From: Microcystis aeruginosa FD4
GTDB taxonomy: Bacteria; Cyanobacteriota; Cyanobacteriia; Cyanobacteriales; Microcystaceae
DNA: 64,000 nucleotides
NCBI RefSeq assembly: GCF_009792235.1
Contig: NZ_CP046973.1
Location: 4,278,001 to 4,342,000, forward strand
Reading direction: 5' to 3'
Part shown: positions 1 through 8,524 of the stretch, piece by piece
Numbering within the stretch: the first letter of the stretch is position 1
Layout of the letters: every line of letters begins with the position of its first letter
Notes under the pieces: generated by a model
Database searches by the model: none
What the model was told of the DNA's origin: nothing
What the model saw: only the letters and a program-made list of their open reading frames with translations
Translations under genes and position numbers: made by a program

Positions 1-104
1 GGTTTTGAAGCACGATTCTCTCAAAATCTTGCACCTGTTTCGCTCGTAAAGCCACAAAACCCTTACCTTGCCTACATTTCACATTTATTCAGCAAGTCCT
101 AATT
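1..104. mobile_element. End of an IS/MITE-like element running off the left edge
   Basis: Read on the minus strand this stretch begins GGACTTGCTGAATAAATG, an IS-like terminus, and ends in a 38-bp block (positions 1-38) that recurs almost exactly at 25783-25820. There it belongs to a piece whose other end is GGGTTTGCTGAAAAAG, so the two ends look like related inverted termini. The element reaches into the last codons of the neighbouring antitoxin gene. The family is not identified. Confidence 0.5.
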
Positions 105-286
105 AAGAATCGTAGTGCCTCATTAACTGCATCAGCACTAGGAAACATTTCTGCCACATCAGGTTCTAACCGTACAGTAACTCCACCAAAACTTTTTCTT
201 CCAGGGCCTAACTTTCTGACTCGAAGGCTCTTGAAGTCATACTCTGCCCGTAAATCATCTTCCATTCCTGACTTATCCCTGTTCAT
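89..286 (-). CDS. BrnA-like antitoxin, C-terminus altered by an inserted element
   Basis: This 65-residue acidic protein follows the BrnT-like toxin gene and overlaps it by 14 nt, the usual BrnT-BrnA order. The family binds and neutralises the toxin and represses the operon. The segment FGGVTVRLEPDVAEMFPSADAVNEALR fits a short DNA-binding antitoxin in which the N-terminal part contacts toxin. The last residues (IRTC) are read out of the GGACTTGCTGA end of the element at 1-104, so the native C-terminus seems to have been replaced. Whether it still represses is unknown. The family call rests mainly on the partner gene. Confidence 0.6.
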   Translation of the reverse strand: MNRDKSGMEDDLRAEYDFKSLRVRKLGPGRKSFGGVTVRLEPDVAEMFPSADAVNEALRFLIRTC

Positions 287-545
287 AGGTTTCTCGCTCG
301 GTTTTTGTCACTTCTCTTGCGCTAGTGAGACGTATTAAGTTACCCCTTTCGGTATAGGATACAATCAACAATCGTCCTCGGTTTGACTGTCCAACGAGAA
401 GATAACGATCCTCATTTTCAGAATGATCTGGAGCGTAGAATTCAACATAGAGAGGATCATCAAAAATAGTTTTTGCTTCCTCAAATGAGACTGGCTGCTT
501 TGATAGATTGCGTTCTGCCTTATTTTTATCCCAATCAAACTGCAT
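273..545 (-). CDS. brnT: BrnT family type II toxin (DUF497)
   Basis: This 90-residue protein has the BrnT hallmarks: the start MQFDWDKNKAERNL, the FEEAKTIFDDPL segment, a central DRYLLVGQS strand and the C-terminal RLTSAREVTKTERE helix. BrnT is a RelE-fold ribonuclease that inhibits translation until bound by its antitoxin. The ATG at 545 gives a normal family length. The antitoxin gene follows with a 14-nt overlap, so the two are translationally coupled. All motif regions are present and the toxin is probably intact, although its antitoxin has an altered tail. Confidence 0.85.
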   Translation of the reverse strand: MQFDWDKNKAERNLSKQPVSFEEAKTIFDDPLYVEFYAPDHSENEDRYLLVGQSNRGRLLIVSYTERGNLIRLTSAREVTKTERETYEQG

Positions 546-604
546 AAAGCCATTATACGACTACTCACTGAAACTGATGGCACATTTTTGATATGTTTTG
601 TCTA

Positions 605-955
605 TTACTTGAACGGGATATATTCAACTGTATTGAACCATTCGTCAGGTTCAGAGGCCTTAGCAATCAATTCTAAATCCTTGACAAATTGACCAATAGT
701 GCCTCCAAGTTGATGACCAAAAATTAAACCTGAAAACGGTTTGCCTTTTAGTTGCCAAGTTTCGGCTAAAACTCTAAAGCGAATGTCTTGGGTAAAGAGA
801 ATGCGCTTAAGCTCAGTTACTCTTAGCAAAAGTTGATCATCAGGTAGTTGTTCGGTTCCGTCTTCAAATGCTGTTAATACATCTATGCCTCGGCGACGCA
901 ACTGTTCGGTAATTGCTTGGGGAACATGAACATCCATGTACAAGGCAATAGTCAT
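605..955 (-). CDS. DUF5615 PIN-like toxin
   Basis: This 116-residue protein begins MTIALYMDVHVPQAITEQL, matching the DUF5615 (Mut7-C-like PIN) pattern in which an early Asp sits in the active site. It continues GIDVLTAFEDGTEQLPDDQLL and then RILFTQDIRF, where TQD supplies a second acidic residue. Such proteins are predicted RNases of VapC type. The gene starts at the nucleotide after the stop of the DUF433 gene, a standard antitoxin-toxin arrangement. A homologous pair, damaged, lies at 29321-30455. Confidence 0.75.
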   Translation of the reverse strand: MTIALYMDVHVPQAITEQLRRRGIDVLTAFEDGTEQLPDDQLLLRVTELKRILFTQDIRFRVLAETWQLKGKPFSGLIFGHQLGGTIGQFVKDLELIAKASEPDEWFNTVEYIPFK

Positions 956-1270
956 TTACAGTAGCCCTTTTGCTTTCATACGAACATAAAAAGGCGACTT
1001 GGCAGCTTGATTGGTCATATTTTCTTGTACTTGTTGCCATTCCAGGGTGATTTCTTGGTCAATTTCTTCTTGATGGTCAAAATAGTAACCCATGACTGCA
1101 TGAGCTTCGGCTAGGGTTAAATAAAGGTGTTGACGACAGATTTCTTCTACCGACCAACCATAGGCGATGTAGTCCATGACAATTTGAGCAACGCGGATAC
1201 GCGGTAATCTTTGTAAATGTGCGGGTTGGTCGTCACTTTTTTCTATGTGTGGATAGGTTAGAGCTAACAT
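956..1270 (-). CDS. DUF433 antitoxin
   Basis: This 104-residue protein contains the DUF433 core: RLPRIRVAQIVMDYIAYGWS followed by VEEICRQHLYLTLAEAHAVMGYYFDHQEEID, a helix-turn-helix-like region. DUF433 proteins are the usual upstream partner of DUF5615 toxins and are thought to bind the promoter and the toxin. The stop codon TAA (956-958 on the plus strand) abuts the toxin start at 955, implying translational coupling. It is shorter than the DUF433 protein at 29321, which carries an extra N-terminal domain. Confidence 0.75.
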   Translation of the reverse strand: MLALTYPHIEKSDDQPAHLQRLPRIRVAQIVMDYIAYGWSVEEICRQHLYLTLAEAHAVMGYYFDHQEEIDQEITLEWQQVQENMTNQAAKSPFYVRMKAKGLL

Positions 1271-1635
1271 AGGGCCTCTAGTTAATTGATTTGACCTATT
1301 CTAACAGTTTTAGGCGTTGCTGAATCAAGATATGGATGATAATTGTGCATCGTATCCAAAAGTTATAGTCATTTCAGATAAGTCTGATACATTAGACCGT
1401 TAGGTGAGGAGTCAGACTTCGGCCTGAACAGATGCGATCGCTATTATTCTCGTTTCTGATGGCCGATAGATTTCTTCAGTCTGTTATACTGGGTGTGTAA
1501 TTCTGGATCAGATCAATTCGGTTAGACAGAAATATCGCAATATGTCCCAATCCAGATTAGGGCTGGCAGTACCATAAAATCACCGAAGTTGATCAATTAA
1601 GTTAAACTAATTTAGTAACCCTATGGAAGTCAATT
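1271..1635. other. Intergenic region between divergent modules
   Basis: No open frame longer than a few dozen codons is seen. The stretch holds one HIP1-type GCGATCGC near 1435 and probably the promoters of the minus-strand toxin pair and the plus-strand GTPase gene. No terminator-like hairpin was recognised. Confidence 0.4.
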
Positions 1636-2481
1636 ATGTTTGTTGAAACCATTGGGGCAATTGGTACAGGTGTAGGCGTAATTGAGATTTCGGAGAAACT
1701 ATTTCCCACATTTAAGAGAATTTTTAATTTATTGAAGAATGGAGAATTAAAAATTGCAATTTTTGGTGCTGGTGGCACGGGTAAAAGTACCCTCGGTAAG
1801 CTATTATCGGGTGAGTTTGAGTTAAGCGGTCTCCTGCAAACTTATCAAGAGTCAATATCAATTGAACAGTACAAGCTGGAAAGTAATAAGATTGGCTCAG
1901 TAATAGTTGCCCCCGGCCAAAAGCGTCGAGAAGATACTTGGGATGATCTTTTAAGAACTTTGGTCGGTGGAAAAATTAAGCTAATTATTCATGTGGTGTC
2001 ATGGGGTTATCAATCCTTTGGAGAGTTTAGCTATACTCAGCACCGGCTGTATCAAAGTGGTATGACTTTAGAGGAATTTCTAAGAGAATATGCGGCAGTT
2101 TGTCGTAATCGAGAGTTAGATGTTTTAAGAAGAATAGAGCCACACTTCTCAATTGCTGATCAAAGAAAAACCATAGTAATTACTTTAGTTACCAAGCAGG
2201 ATCTATGGTGGAACAACAGGTTAGAGGTTAATAAACACTATGTTGAGGGAACCTATGAACAACTTATCCAAAATATTCGTAATAAGCGAGGAGCAAACAA
2301 TTTTATTCATGAATATCGCTCTACCTCATTAGTAATGGAAAACTTTCTTTCAGGAGATAATGAGTTACTGATACCAACTACCCAAGGTTATGATCAACGA
2401 TTAAAAGTTGCCAATTTTAGGTATTTCCTTAATGCGATCAAGTCTCTTTTTCAAATCTCATTGAACGTTCAGGAGAAGTAA
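1636..2481 (+). CDS. P-loop GTPase-like protein
   Basis: This 281-residue protein has Walker A GAGGTGKST at residues 44-52 after a short helical leader. A G3-like VAPGQKR lies near residue 95, where typical GTPases have DxxGQ, and VTKQD near residue 185 serves as G4 (TKxD). This points to a TRAFAC-class GTPase with a substituted switch II aspartate. The gene is followed after 4 nt by a two-TM protein gene on the same strand, so they probably act together at a membrane. AT-rich sequence and isolation from core genes suggest an accessory cassette. Its role is not known; a membrane-effector switch is inference. Confidence 0.6.
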   Translation: MFVETIGAIGTGVGVIEISEKLFPTFKRIFNLLKNGELKIAIFGAGGTGKSTLGKLLSGEFELSGLLQTYQESISIEQYKLESNKIGSVIVAPGQKRREDTWDDLLRTLVGGKIKLIIHVVSWGYQSFGEFSYTQHRLYQSGMTLEEFLREYAAVCRNRELDVLRRIEPHFSIADQRKTIVITLVTKQDLWWNNRLEVNKHYVEGTYEQLIQNIRNKRGANNFIHEYRSTSLVMENFLSGDNELLIPTTQGYDQRLKVANFRYFLNAIKSLFQISLNVQEK

Positions 2482-2485
2482 GTCA

Positions 2486-2974
2486 ATGGCTATCGATAAA
2501 GAACAATATCCACGGAACAGTTATAGTGATGAAGACAGAAAGCTGATTATCTCTTTGTTAAATGAATACGCGGAAAAACTCCTCAACATCTGTGAAGAGA
2601 TAGATAAACAACAAAGATTTTTAACTGTTTCGTTGTTAATATATTCTTTAGTAATTTTCATTTATTTTCATTTATTTTATCATTTCATAGATAACACAAC
2701 AGCAACAAGGTCATTAATTATAATACCTATCGTTTTTTGCACATTCATGATTTATATGTACTTTGGCAGACAAAAATTAGGACTCTTAAAAAGAAATGCT
2801 AGGATAATATCTACAAGACTTGAAAAAGTTATACGTGTTGCCTCTCAATTACAGGAACATATTCTCATCGATTTTGCGGCTCGTCTTGAATTAGCTTTGC
2901 GTTTATCAGACGCAGAATGGGCGCTACAAAACTACACAAATCTAATAAACCGAAAATTATTTAGATTGTTCTAA
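2486..2974 (+). CDS. Two-TM helical membrane protein paired with the GTPase
   Basis: This 162-residue protein has an N-terminal amphipathic helix, a membrane hairpin (roughly residues 45-68 and 75-93, rich in I, F, Y and L), and a long C-terminal helical tail of about 70 residues. The layout resembles two-TM effector proteins such as the SLATT group, but no sequence signature proves it. It starts 4 nt after the upstream GTPase stop and is very likely cotranslated. It ends 9 nt before the convergent GTPase gene. No enzyme motif is visible. Confidence 0.5.
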   Translation: MAIDKEQYPRNSYSDEDRKLIISLLNEYAEKLLNICEEIDKQQRFLTVSLLIYSLVIFIYFHLFYHFIDNTTATRSLIIIPIVFCTFMIYMYFGRQKLGLLKRNARIISTRLEKVIRVASQLQEHILIDFAARLELALRLSDAEWALQNYTNLINRKLFRLF

Positions 2975-2982
2975 GTCCAATT

Positions 2983-4239
2983 TTACTCGCCCCTAGCGAC
3001 ATTTTTAAATCTTTCTTGGGCAGCGGAAAAAGCCTCTTTCATCACCCGTTGAATCCTCTGAGGATCGGGTTTTTTACCCCCCATTAAATCGCCAAAATAG
3101 ACACAAGCACCCTCTCCTAGGGCCCAGGTATAGGCAGCGGACCAAGAAGCGGCGATGACACTGCCAAAACCGGGGATAAATTTCACCAATTCCCGACCGA
3201 TGGCCTGGGCTAAAAAGCCGCCTGCGATCGCACTGACGATTCCACCAGCTTGGGATGGGGTTAAGACTTGACCGTATAATTTGCCTAAAACCCCCACCAT
3301 TGACACTTGTAGGGCGGTTAACACGGGCATAGTCGCTAAGGGTAAGGGAATCGCCGCCAAGGTCGCCGCTATGACGGAAAAGGCTAACATATAGCGTCGG
3401 GCCACGTCCCGATAGAGATGGCCTAATTTATCGCTGGTTTCCCGATCTAAAAGTTGGTGGATGGTGTTAGCTTCGGCTTTTGGCAATAAATCAGCTAAAT
3501 TGTCTCTAAATGCCTCTAAACCGTAAAAAACAGGGTTGTAACCGTCTTCCTCTAGGGTAAAGTCTATTAGCACAGAATTGTCGTATAAATCCTTAAAAGT
3601 TTCTTTAATTTCTTGATAGGCGCGATTGATATCCTCGAAATCGGGAGGATAAGGGGGATGATCGGCGTTATTAGGAGGATAAAGCTGATGAAGGCAGGTT
3701 ATAGCCAGTAAACAGGGGATTTTAGGATATTTTTGCCGTAGTTGTTTGGTAATTTCCAGAAGGCTATCGGTGGCAAAATCATCAATTTTTACCGTCACGA
3801 TAAAAACCTGGGCGCGTCCCGTATTTTCAGCTAAATCTGCTAATAATTCCGCGATTACCGTGTCTGTGTGTTGATAGGCATCCCCTAACCCCACCGTATC
3901 GGTAAAAATCAACAGGGGTAAATCTTCTGCGGGGTAGGTGTAGCGCTGGGTGTTCTGGGTGTGGGGACGGAAACCTTGCCCGACGATTTCCGCCGAAACT
4001 CCCGTTATTCCCCGAATAATCGAACTTTTTCCCGTTTGCGGTTTACCGATTAACAGCGCCTCGGTGGTGGGTAATTCTTGACGGACTTTTTCTAAAATTT
4101 CCGCCACTTGACTATCACTGACACTAAACCACTGGAGGACAGTATTAGTCAACTGGTCGATGGGGAGTCTTTTCATCACTTCCCCCGTGAGACTATTCCA
4201 AGTATTGACCAAAGAATCAATGGGCAGTTTATTAGTCAT
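2983..4239 (-). CDS. GTPase with DUF697-like membrane-associated C-terminus
   Basis: This 418-residue protein has a G1 loop GKPQTGKS (residues 65-72) and G3 DTVGLG (114-119). At the G4 position it reads ITCLHQLYPP rather than NKxD, so base specificity may be relaxed. The N-terminus repeats a motif (KLPIDSLVNTW and RLPIDQLTNTV). Residues about 280-370 are alanine- and glycine-rich hydrophobic helices typical of DUF697/YcjF-like tails that sit on the membrane. Homologues are common in cyanobacteria without a defined role. The gene stands alone, divergent from the DUF4336 gene. Confidence 0.65.
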   Translation of the reverse strand: MTNKLPIDSLVNTWNSLTGEVMKRLPIDQLTNTVLQWFSVSDSQVAEILEKVRQELPTTEALLIGKPQTGKSSIIRGITGVSAEIVGQGFRPHTQNTQRYTYPAEDLPLLIFTDTVGLGDAYQHTDTVIAELLADLAENTGRAQVFIVTVKIDDFATDSLLEITKQLRQKYPKIPCLLAITCLHQLYPPNNADHPPYPPDFEDINRAYQEIKETFKDLYDNSVLIDFTLEEDGYNPVFYGLEAFRDNLADLLPKAEANTIHQLLDRETSDKLGHLYRDVARRYMLAFSVIAATLAAIPLPLATMPVLTALQVSMVGVLGKLYGQVLTPSQAGGIVSAIAGGFLAQAIGRELVKFIPGFGSVIAASWSAAYTWALGEGACVYFGDLMGGKKPDPQRIQRVMKEAFSAAQERFKNVARGE

Positions 4240-4297
4240 GGGGATTAGAAGGGTTTATGATAACTAAAATAGAGATTTTCAGCCATAGAATCAGACG

Positions 4298-5473
4298 ATG
4301 ACAAAAGCCGCAATTAGTCCGCAAGATTTATCATGGCCTTTTTGGCCAATTGTACCACTTTATCCCTACGGTCAAAGACGGACAATTCGCCAAGAAGTGG
4401 TGAAAGATACGCTCTGGACATTTGAGCAATTGCAGGGTATTTTTTATGTGGTTGTGCCGATTCGCATGACGGTAATTAAGTTAGCATCTGGGGGTTTATT
4501 TGTTTATGCACCAGTGGCCCCGACTCCGGAATGTATTCGCTTAATGCGTGAGTTGGAAAGTGAACACGGGGAAGTTAAATATATTATTTTGCCGACGATT
4601 TCTGGGATTGAACATAAGGTTTTTGTGGGTCCTTTTGCCCGTTATTTTCCTAAGGCTATAGTTTATGTTGCTCCTAATCAATGGAGTTTTCCTCTTAATT
4701 TACCTTTGAGTTGGTTGGGTTTACCGGCAAAACGAACAGAAATTTTACCTGCTGACTCGGCAACCACTCCTTTAGGAAAAGATTTTAGTTATGAAATTTT
4801 ACCCGCAATCGATCTAAATGTGGGGTACTTCTCGGAAGTGGCTTTTTTTCATCACTACTCTCAAACTCTACTGCTGACCGATGGAATTATTTCTATCCCA
4901 GAAAATCCTCCTGCTATTTTAGAATTAGACCCCTATCCTCTGCTGTTTCATGCTAAAAATACTGCTAAGGATCTGGTGGAGGATACCCCAGAAAATCGCC
5001 GTCGGGGTTGGCAAAGAATTTGTCTTTTTGCTCTTTATTTTCAACCTCCTGTTTTAGCTGTTCCCAATTGGATTAAGGTGTTTAGAGATGCTTTTACTGC
5101 TAAGGAAAGGAGTAAAAAAGCCTATTTTGGTTTATTCCCTTTTCAATGGGGTGATGATTGGCAAAAAACTTTTTTAAATTTGCGTCGAGAGGGGAGGTTA
5201 ATAGTCGCGCCAATTTTGCAAACTTTGATTCTTAATCGCACCACTGACGAGGTTAGTCAATGGGTTGAACGAATTTCCCAATGGCCGATTAAACAGGTTA
5301 TTCCTTGTCATTTTGCTAGTCCAATTCAAGCTAATAGTCAAGAGTTTAAACAGGCTTTTTCTTTCTTGTCAAAAGATTCTTATTTACCTAAAGATGACTT
5401 GGAATGTTTAGAAAGTATTGATAGTTTTTTAGTGCGCTGGCGATTGACTCCTCCTCCTGATAAAAAATTGTAA
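4298..5473 (+). CDS. DUF4336 domain-containing protein
   Basis: This 391-residue protein starts with the aromatic segment LSWPFWPIVPLYPYGQRRT, then a beta-rich domain with MTVIKLASGGLFVYAPVAPT and HGEVKYIILPTISGIEHKVF, which I recognise as DUF4336. This family resembles the metallo-beta-lactamase fold (KLASGGLFVYAP matches its first strands, VIPCHFASPI a late His) but lacks the HxHxDH metal motif. It is found in cyanobacteria and plastid lineages with unknown function. No signal peptide is seen. It has its own upstream spacer of 58 nt, divergent from the GTPase gene. Confidence 0.7.
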   Translation: MTKAAISPQDLSWPFWPIVPLYPYGQRRTIRQEVVKDTLWTFEQLQGIFYVVVPIRMTVIKLASGGLFVYAPVAPTPECIRLMRELESEHGEVKYIILPTISGIEHKVFVGPFARYFPKAIVYVAPNQWSFPLNLPLSWLGLPAKRTEILPADSATTPLGKDFSYEILPAIDLNVGYFSEVAFFHHYSQTLLLTDGIISIPENPPAILELDPYPLLFHAKNTAKDLVEDTPENRRRGWQRICLFALYFQPPVLAVPNWIKVFRDAFTAKERSKKAYFGLFPFQWGDDWQKTFLNLRREGRLIVAPILQTLILNRTTDEVSQWVERISQWPIKQVIPCHFASPIQANSQEFKQAFSFLSKDSYLPKDDLECLESIDSFLVRWRLTPPPDKKL

Positions 5474-5531
5474 TTTATGGCTAAGAACTGCTATAATATA
5501 GGCGGTTGTTAGTTAATTGCTAATCAAGGTC

Positions 5532-5840
5532 ATGCAAATTCCCGAAAATCCCAGTAATGATGACATCAGAGCGGCGTTGATTCAATTAAGTGATGAAGTT
5601 AGTGATTTGCAAGAAAAATTCAGCCAATCACAGGACGCATTCAGTAAGTGGCGAGATGAAATAGGTCAAAAAATTGACCGCATAGATTATAAATTTGATG
5701 CCTATCAAAAAGGTACAGATGGTATGGTGAGAATGGCTACTACTATCATCATTGCCACCGCTTCTGTGGTGGTTTTATCTAGTCTTAGTCCTGCGGTGAC
5801 AGCAATTATCACCGCTTTATATTCTGCTAATGCTCATTAA
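5532..5840 (+). CDS. Small coiled-coil protein with C-terminal membrane anchor
   Basis: From the ATG at 5532 this gives 102 residues: a heptad-like helix (about residues 15-65, LIQLSDEVSDLQEKFSQSQ and following) and one C-terminal TM segment (about 72-98, ending in alanine-rich VVVLSSLSPAVTAIITAL). A TTG at 5517 would add five residues. Neither start has a clear ribosome binding site; ATG is chosen by default. This tail-anchored coiled-coil form is frequent in cyanobacteria beside Uma2 or toxin genes. No function is recognised. Confidence 0.5.
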   Translation: MQIPENPSNDDIRAALIQLSDEVSDLQEKFSQSQDAFSKWRDEIGQKIDRIDYKFDAYQKGTDGMVRMATTIIIATASVVVLSSLSPAVTAIITALYSANAH

Positions 5841-5917
5841 TTAATTTATCACTCAATTCTGGTGCGTTACGCTACCTTTTGGTGCGATTCGGTGCGTTAC
5901 GCGCTCGCTAACACACC

Positions 5918-7054
5918 CTACCTTTCCTGAATTTGGACCCGTTTGTTTAATTGATTCATAGTCAAGGAAATCACCAGATTAAAGAATAAATAGGTTGCCA
6001 TAACTACTATTAACATTTCTACAGCTTTTCCTGTCTGATTAGCGATGGTACTAGAGATAGCATAAATATCATTATAACCGATAGTGATCGCTAAACTAGA
6101 GTTTTTAACAAGGTTTAAACATTCATTAGTTAAAGGAGGAATAATCACTGGCAAAGCTTGGGGAAAAATCACTAATCTCATCACTAATAAAGGTTTTAAT
6201 CCCAAGGCTTTAGCTGCTTCCCATTGTCCCGGATTAACCGATTGAATCCCCCCCCGTACTGTTTCCGCGATAAAGGCAGCTGTATAAACAGTTAAACCGA
6301 TTAAGAGGGTGGCAAACTCAGAAGAAAGATGTAAACCAAAGTCAATATTTTGATTAATAGGATTAACGTGGGGACTTTGCCATTGTCAACCCCAGATTGG
6401 AGGAATTATAACTAGGATTAGTAGGCTAGTTAGACATAAACTAAGTTTATTTTTTAGGGATAAAAATACTGAGAGAATTATTCCTAAAATAATTATAGCT
6501 AAGGCTAACCCTGTCCTGAAACTATTAGCGGGAAAAGGTAAATAGACTCCTGAGTTATTTAAAAATACACTGCCAAAAACCTCTAGAGAGTCCTCAAGCT
6601 TCGGCCGTTTCAGAAATACAGCAAAATACCAGAAAAATAATTGTAATAATAAAGGAGTATTGCGAATAGTTTCCACATAAATTGTTGCCAACTGACGAAT
6701 TAACCAATTATCCGACAAGCGACCTAACCCGATGACTATTCCCAGACTAATCGCCAAAAATATGCCAGTAATCATAATGCGAAGGGAATTAACTAATCCC
6801 ACCAAAAGAGCGCGAAAATAGGTATCGGTAGGACTGTAGGCAATAGGAGAGTCACCAATCGCAAAAGAAGCTGGTCGGTCGGGGTCAAAGAGAAAGCCAA
6901 AGCCAAAACTTAAGCGTAAGCGTTGGAAATTAATCACTAAATTGCGGCCAAAAAACCAGAAAATTAGGCAGACAATTAGCAGGATAATTACCTGTAGAAA
7001 AATCTTCTGAAATCGCTCATCGTACCAAAAAGAATTTTTTTGAGGTAAAGTCAT
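5918..7054 (-). pseudogene. Polar amino-acid ABC transporter permease (NatG/BztB type), interrupted by in-frame TGA
   Basis: Read through, the frame gives 378 codons, the normal size of the first permease of NatFGH/Bzt-type general amino-acid importers. The 5' part (222 codons) has an N-terminal TM, the long periplasmic loop typical of this subfamily and the start of the permease core (TDTYFRALLVGLVNSLRIM). The 3' part contains the rest, including the EAAKALGLKPLLVMRLVIFP coupling loop. A TGA at 6386-6388 separates them in the same frame, next to Trp codons, so a TGG to TGA change is likely. A MITE sits directly at the start codon. No ABC ATPase or binding protein is nearby. Confidence 0.85.
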
Positions 7055-7057
7055 AAT

Positions 7058-7227
7058 GGGTGCATCTCAATTTGGTCGAAATATCTATATTACATTTTGG
7101 CGCACGCGATGCGCCCCCACCATTGGTGCGATAATATTATTGTAGGGGCGAATGGCATTCGCCCTCTTTTAATAACTTCTGCTGCTCACCTATAGGAGAG
7201 AGAAAGTCACCAAGATAAGATGCACCC
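7058..7227. mobile_element. 170-bp MITE inserted at the permease start codon
   Basis: Perfect 10-bp terminal inverted repeats GGGTGCATCT / AGATGCACCC bound the element. It is flanked by a 9-bp near-perfect target duplication, AGTCATAAT (7049-7057) and AGTCATATT (7228-7236), which includes the start codon of the permease. It carries internal palindromes around GGGCGAATGGCATTCGCCC and GGCGCACGCGATGCGCC and no ORF. A truncated relative lies at 35394-35731. Confidence 0.8.
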
Positions 7228-7261
7228 AGTCATATTGATTGTATAGTCGAGAATTTTTAAC

Positions 7262-7292
7262 AAAAGAAATCGGTGACTTTTGGCCACCGATT
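7262..7292 (-). terminator. Rho-independent terminator after psaK
   Basis: On the minus strand, the stem AATCGGTG / CACCGATT (7268-7275 with 7285-7292) closes a 9-nt loop and is followed by a U-rich run (TCTTTTG). It lies about 20 nt past the psaK stop. Confidence 0.7.
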
Positions 7293-7310
7293 GAGAAAAT
7301 CAAACCCTAT

Positions 7311-7577
7311 TTAGATAACTCCGAGACGGGAGAGACCGAGGATAACACCGGCGCCGAGGACATGACCAAAACTGGTAGTACCTAGTAAAGCGCCTAATCC
7401 CATACCACCGAATAAAGCGGGGGAAGGTAAAGCAGGACCGACATTTTGTTGTTGAATAGTCGCTTTACCGAAAGCAATAGCGAGAATATTGCAGATAATC
7501 ATGACAATCGCCACTTTGGGACTCCATTCGCTGGAACCTTGCACGACAGTGGCGGCCATTAATAGGGTTGAATACAT
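7311..7577 (-). CDS. psaK: Photosystem I reaction centre subunit X (PsaK)
   Basis: The protein has 88 residues, the usual PsaK length. It has a short N-terminal processed segment, a first TM (about residues 21-40, VAIVMIICNILAIAFGKATI), a stromal loop (QQQNVGPALPSPALFGG) and a second TM rich in Gly and Leu ending GLSRLGVI. PsaK sits at the edge of PSI and helps bind antenna chlorophyll and coordinate phycobilisome energy transfer. It is monocistronic, with a leader of more than 100 nt and a strong terminator. No lesion is seen. Confidence 0.95.
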   Translation of the reverse strand: MYSTLLMAATVVQGSSEWSPKVAIVMIICNILAIAFGKATIQQQNVGPALPSPALFGGMGLGALLGTTSFGHVLGAGVILGLSRLGVI

Positions 7578-7721
7578 TGAAATTCTCCTGAACAGGTCGT
7601 TTTAAGTTTTTAATCTTAAGGGTAGTTTTCACCCCACATCACGCCCTGTTGCAATACTTAATAATCAAAAGCACAGGAGTCAACGATACAGCCGATTCGT
7701 CTCGACTCCCGAACTACTCGC

Positions 7722-7958
7722 TTAGTACAAATTCAAGTTTAAGCCTACTTCTTTAGCGAAGACGGCTAATCCTTTCTTTTCAATGGTTTTGATAGCTTTG
7801 GTGCAAAGGCGTAGTTTTACCCAACGGTTGCCTTCCGACCACCAAACTCTTTTCCATTGTAGGTTAGCTTCTTGTAATTTTTTGGTGCGACGGTGGGAGT
7901 GGGACACCGCATAGGCGTTATTGGCCTTTTTCCCCGTCATAGTACAGACTCTAGACAT
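7722..7958 (-). CDS. rpmB: Large ribosomal subunit protein bL28
   Basis: This 78-residue basic protein has the bL28 signature MSRVCTMTGKKANNAYAVSH, then RTKKLQEANLQWKRVWW and the C-terminal RLCTKAIKTIEKKGL. It is a late assembly protein of the 50S subunit near the E site. Length and motifs are normal for cyanobacteria. It stands alone; an imperfect GGAGTC / GACTCC hairpin lies downstream at about 7674-7709. Confidence 0.95.
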   Translation of the reverse strand: MSRVCTMTGKKANNAYAVSHSHRRTKKLQEANLQWKRVWWSEGNRWVKLRLCTKAIKTIEKKGLAVFAKEVGLNLNLY

Positions 7959-8524
7959 AATTTACTCCTGTGCGATCGATGTTTGTCAATAGTCAACCTT
8001 TCTAGTTTAACTCAAATCTCGCCAGAAGTCCCTCCCTTCCCCTGGGTGAAGTGAACGGGAATCAATTTAGCGGCAAGTGGGGAGATTAAGAAGTTGATTA
8101 AACTGGTTCACTGCCCAGACAATTTCGACAATTTCATCAAAGGTAATGGTGAGAATATTTTCAACAGATAAGAGGTATTTCTTGACAAATTTAGATGTAA
8201 TTTTTTACTGGATATCAACTATTTTAATAAGTTTTAAATAGTTTCTAGCATTCTTGTGAATTCATGTTTATTTCTCGACAATTTTACTTGACAATTTTGG
8301 TATATTTTGGCGATAAAAGGGACTGGATTACTAAAGTATCTGGTTTGAGAGGACGGGAAGTTTTTTCAGTTATCAGTAAACAGTAAACAGTAATCAGTGA
8401 ACTGAAAACTTATATCTGATAACGGATAACTGATCACTGATCACTGATTTAAGGCTGATAGCTATAAAAAACCGACCGACAAGAGAGAATTCCTGTCAGT
8501 CAGTTGGTGATGATAGGCCGAATT
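7959..8524. repeat. Spacer between rpmB and psaE with degenerate heptamer repeats
   Basis: About 400 nt of AT-rich sequence without a credible gene is followed, at about 8368-8450, by degenerate repeats of the heptamer family TCAGTTA/ACTGATA (runs such as CAGTAAACAGTAAACAGTAA and GATCACTGATCACTGA). The same family recurs at six other places in this window, always between genes. Confidence 0.6.
8467..8507 (-). terminator. Rho-independent terminator after psaE
   Basis: On the minus strand a long stem (AACTGACTGACAGG with CTTGTCGGTCGGTT, including G:U pairs) is followed immediately by TTTTTT. It lies 18 nt past the psaE stop. Confidence 0.8.
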
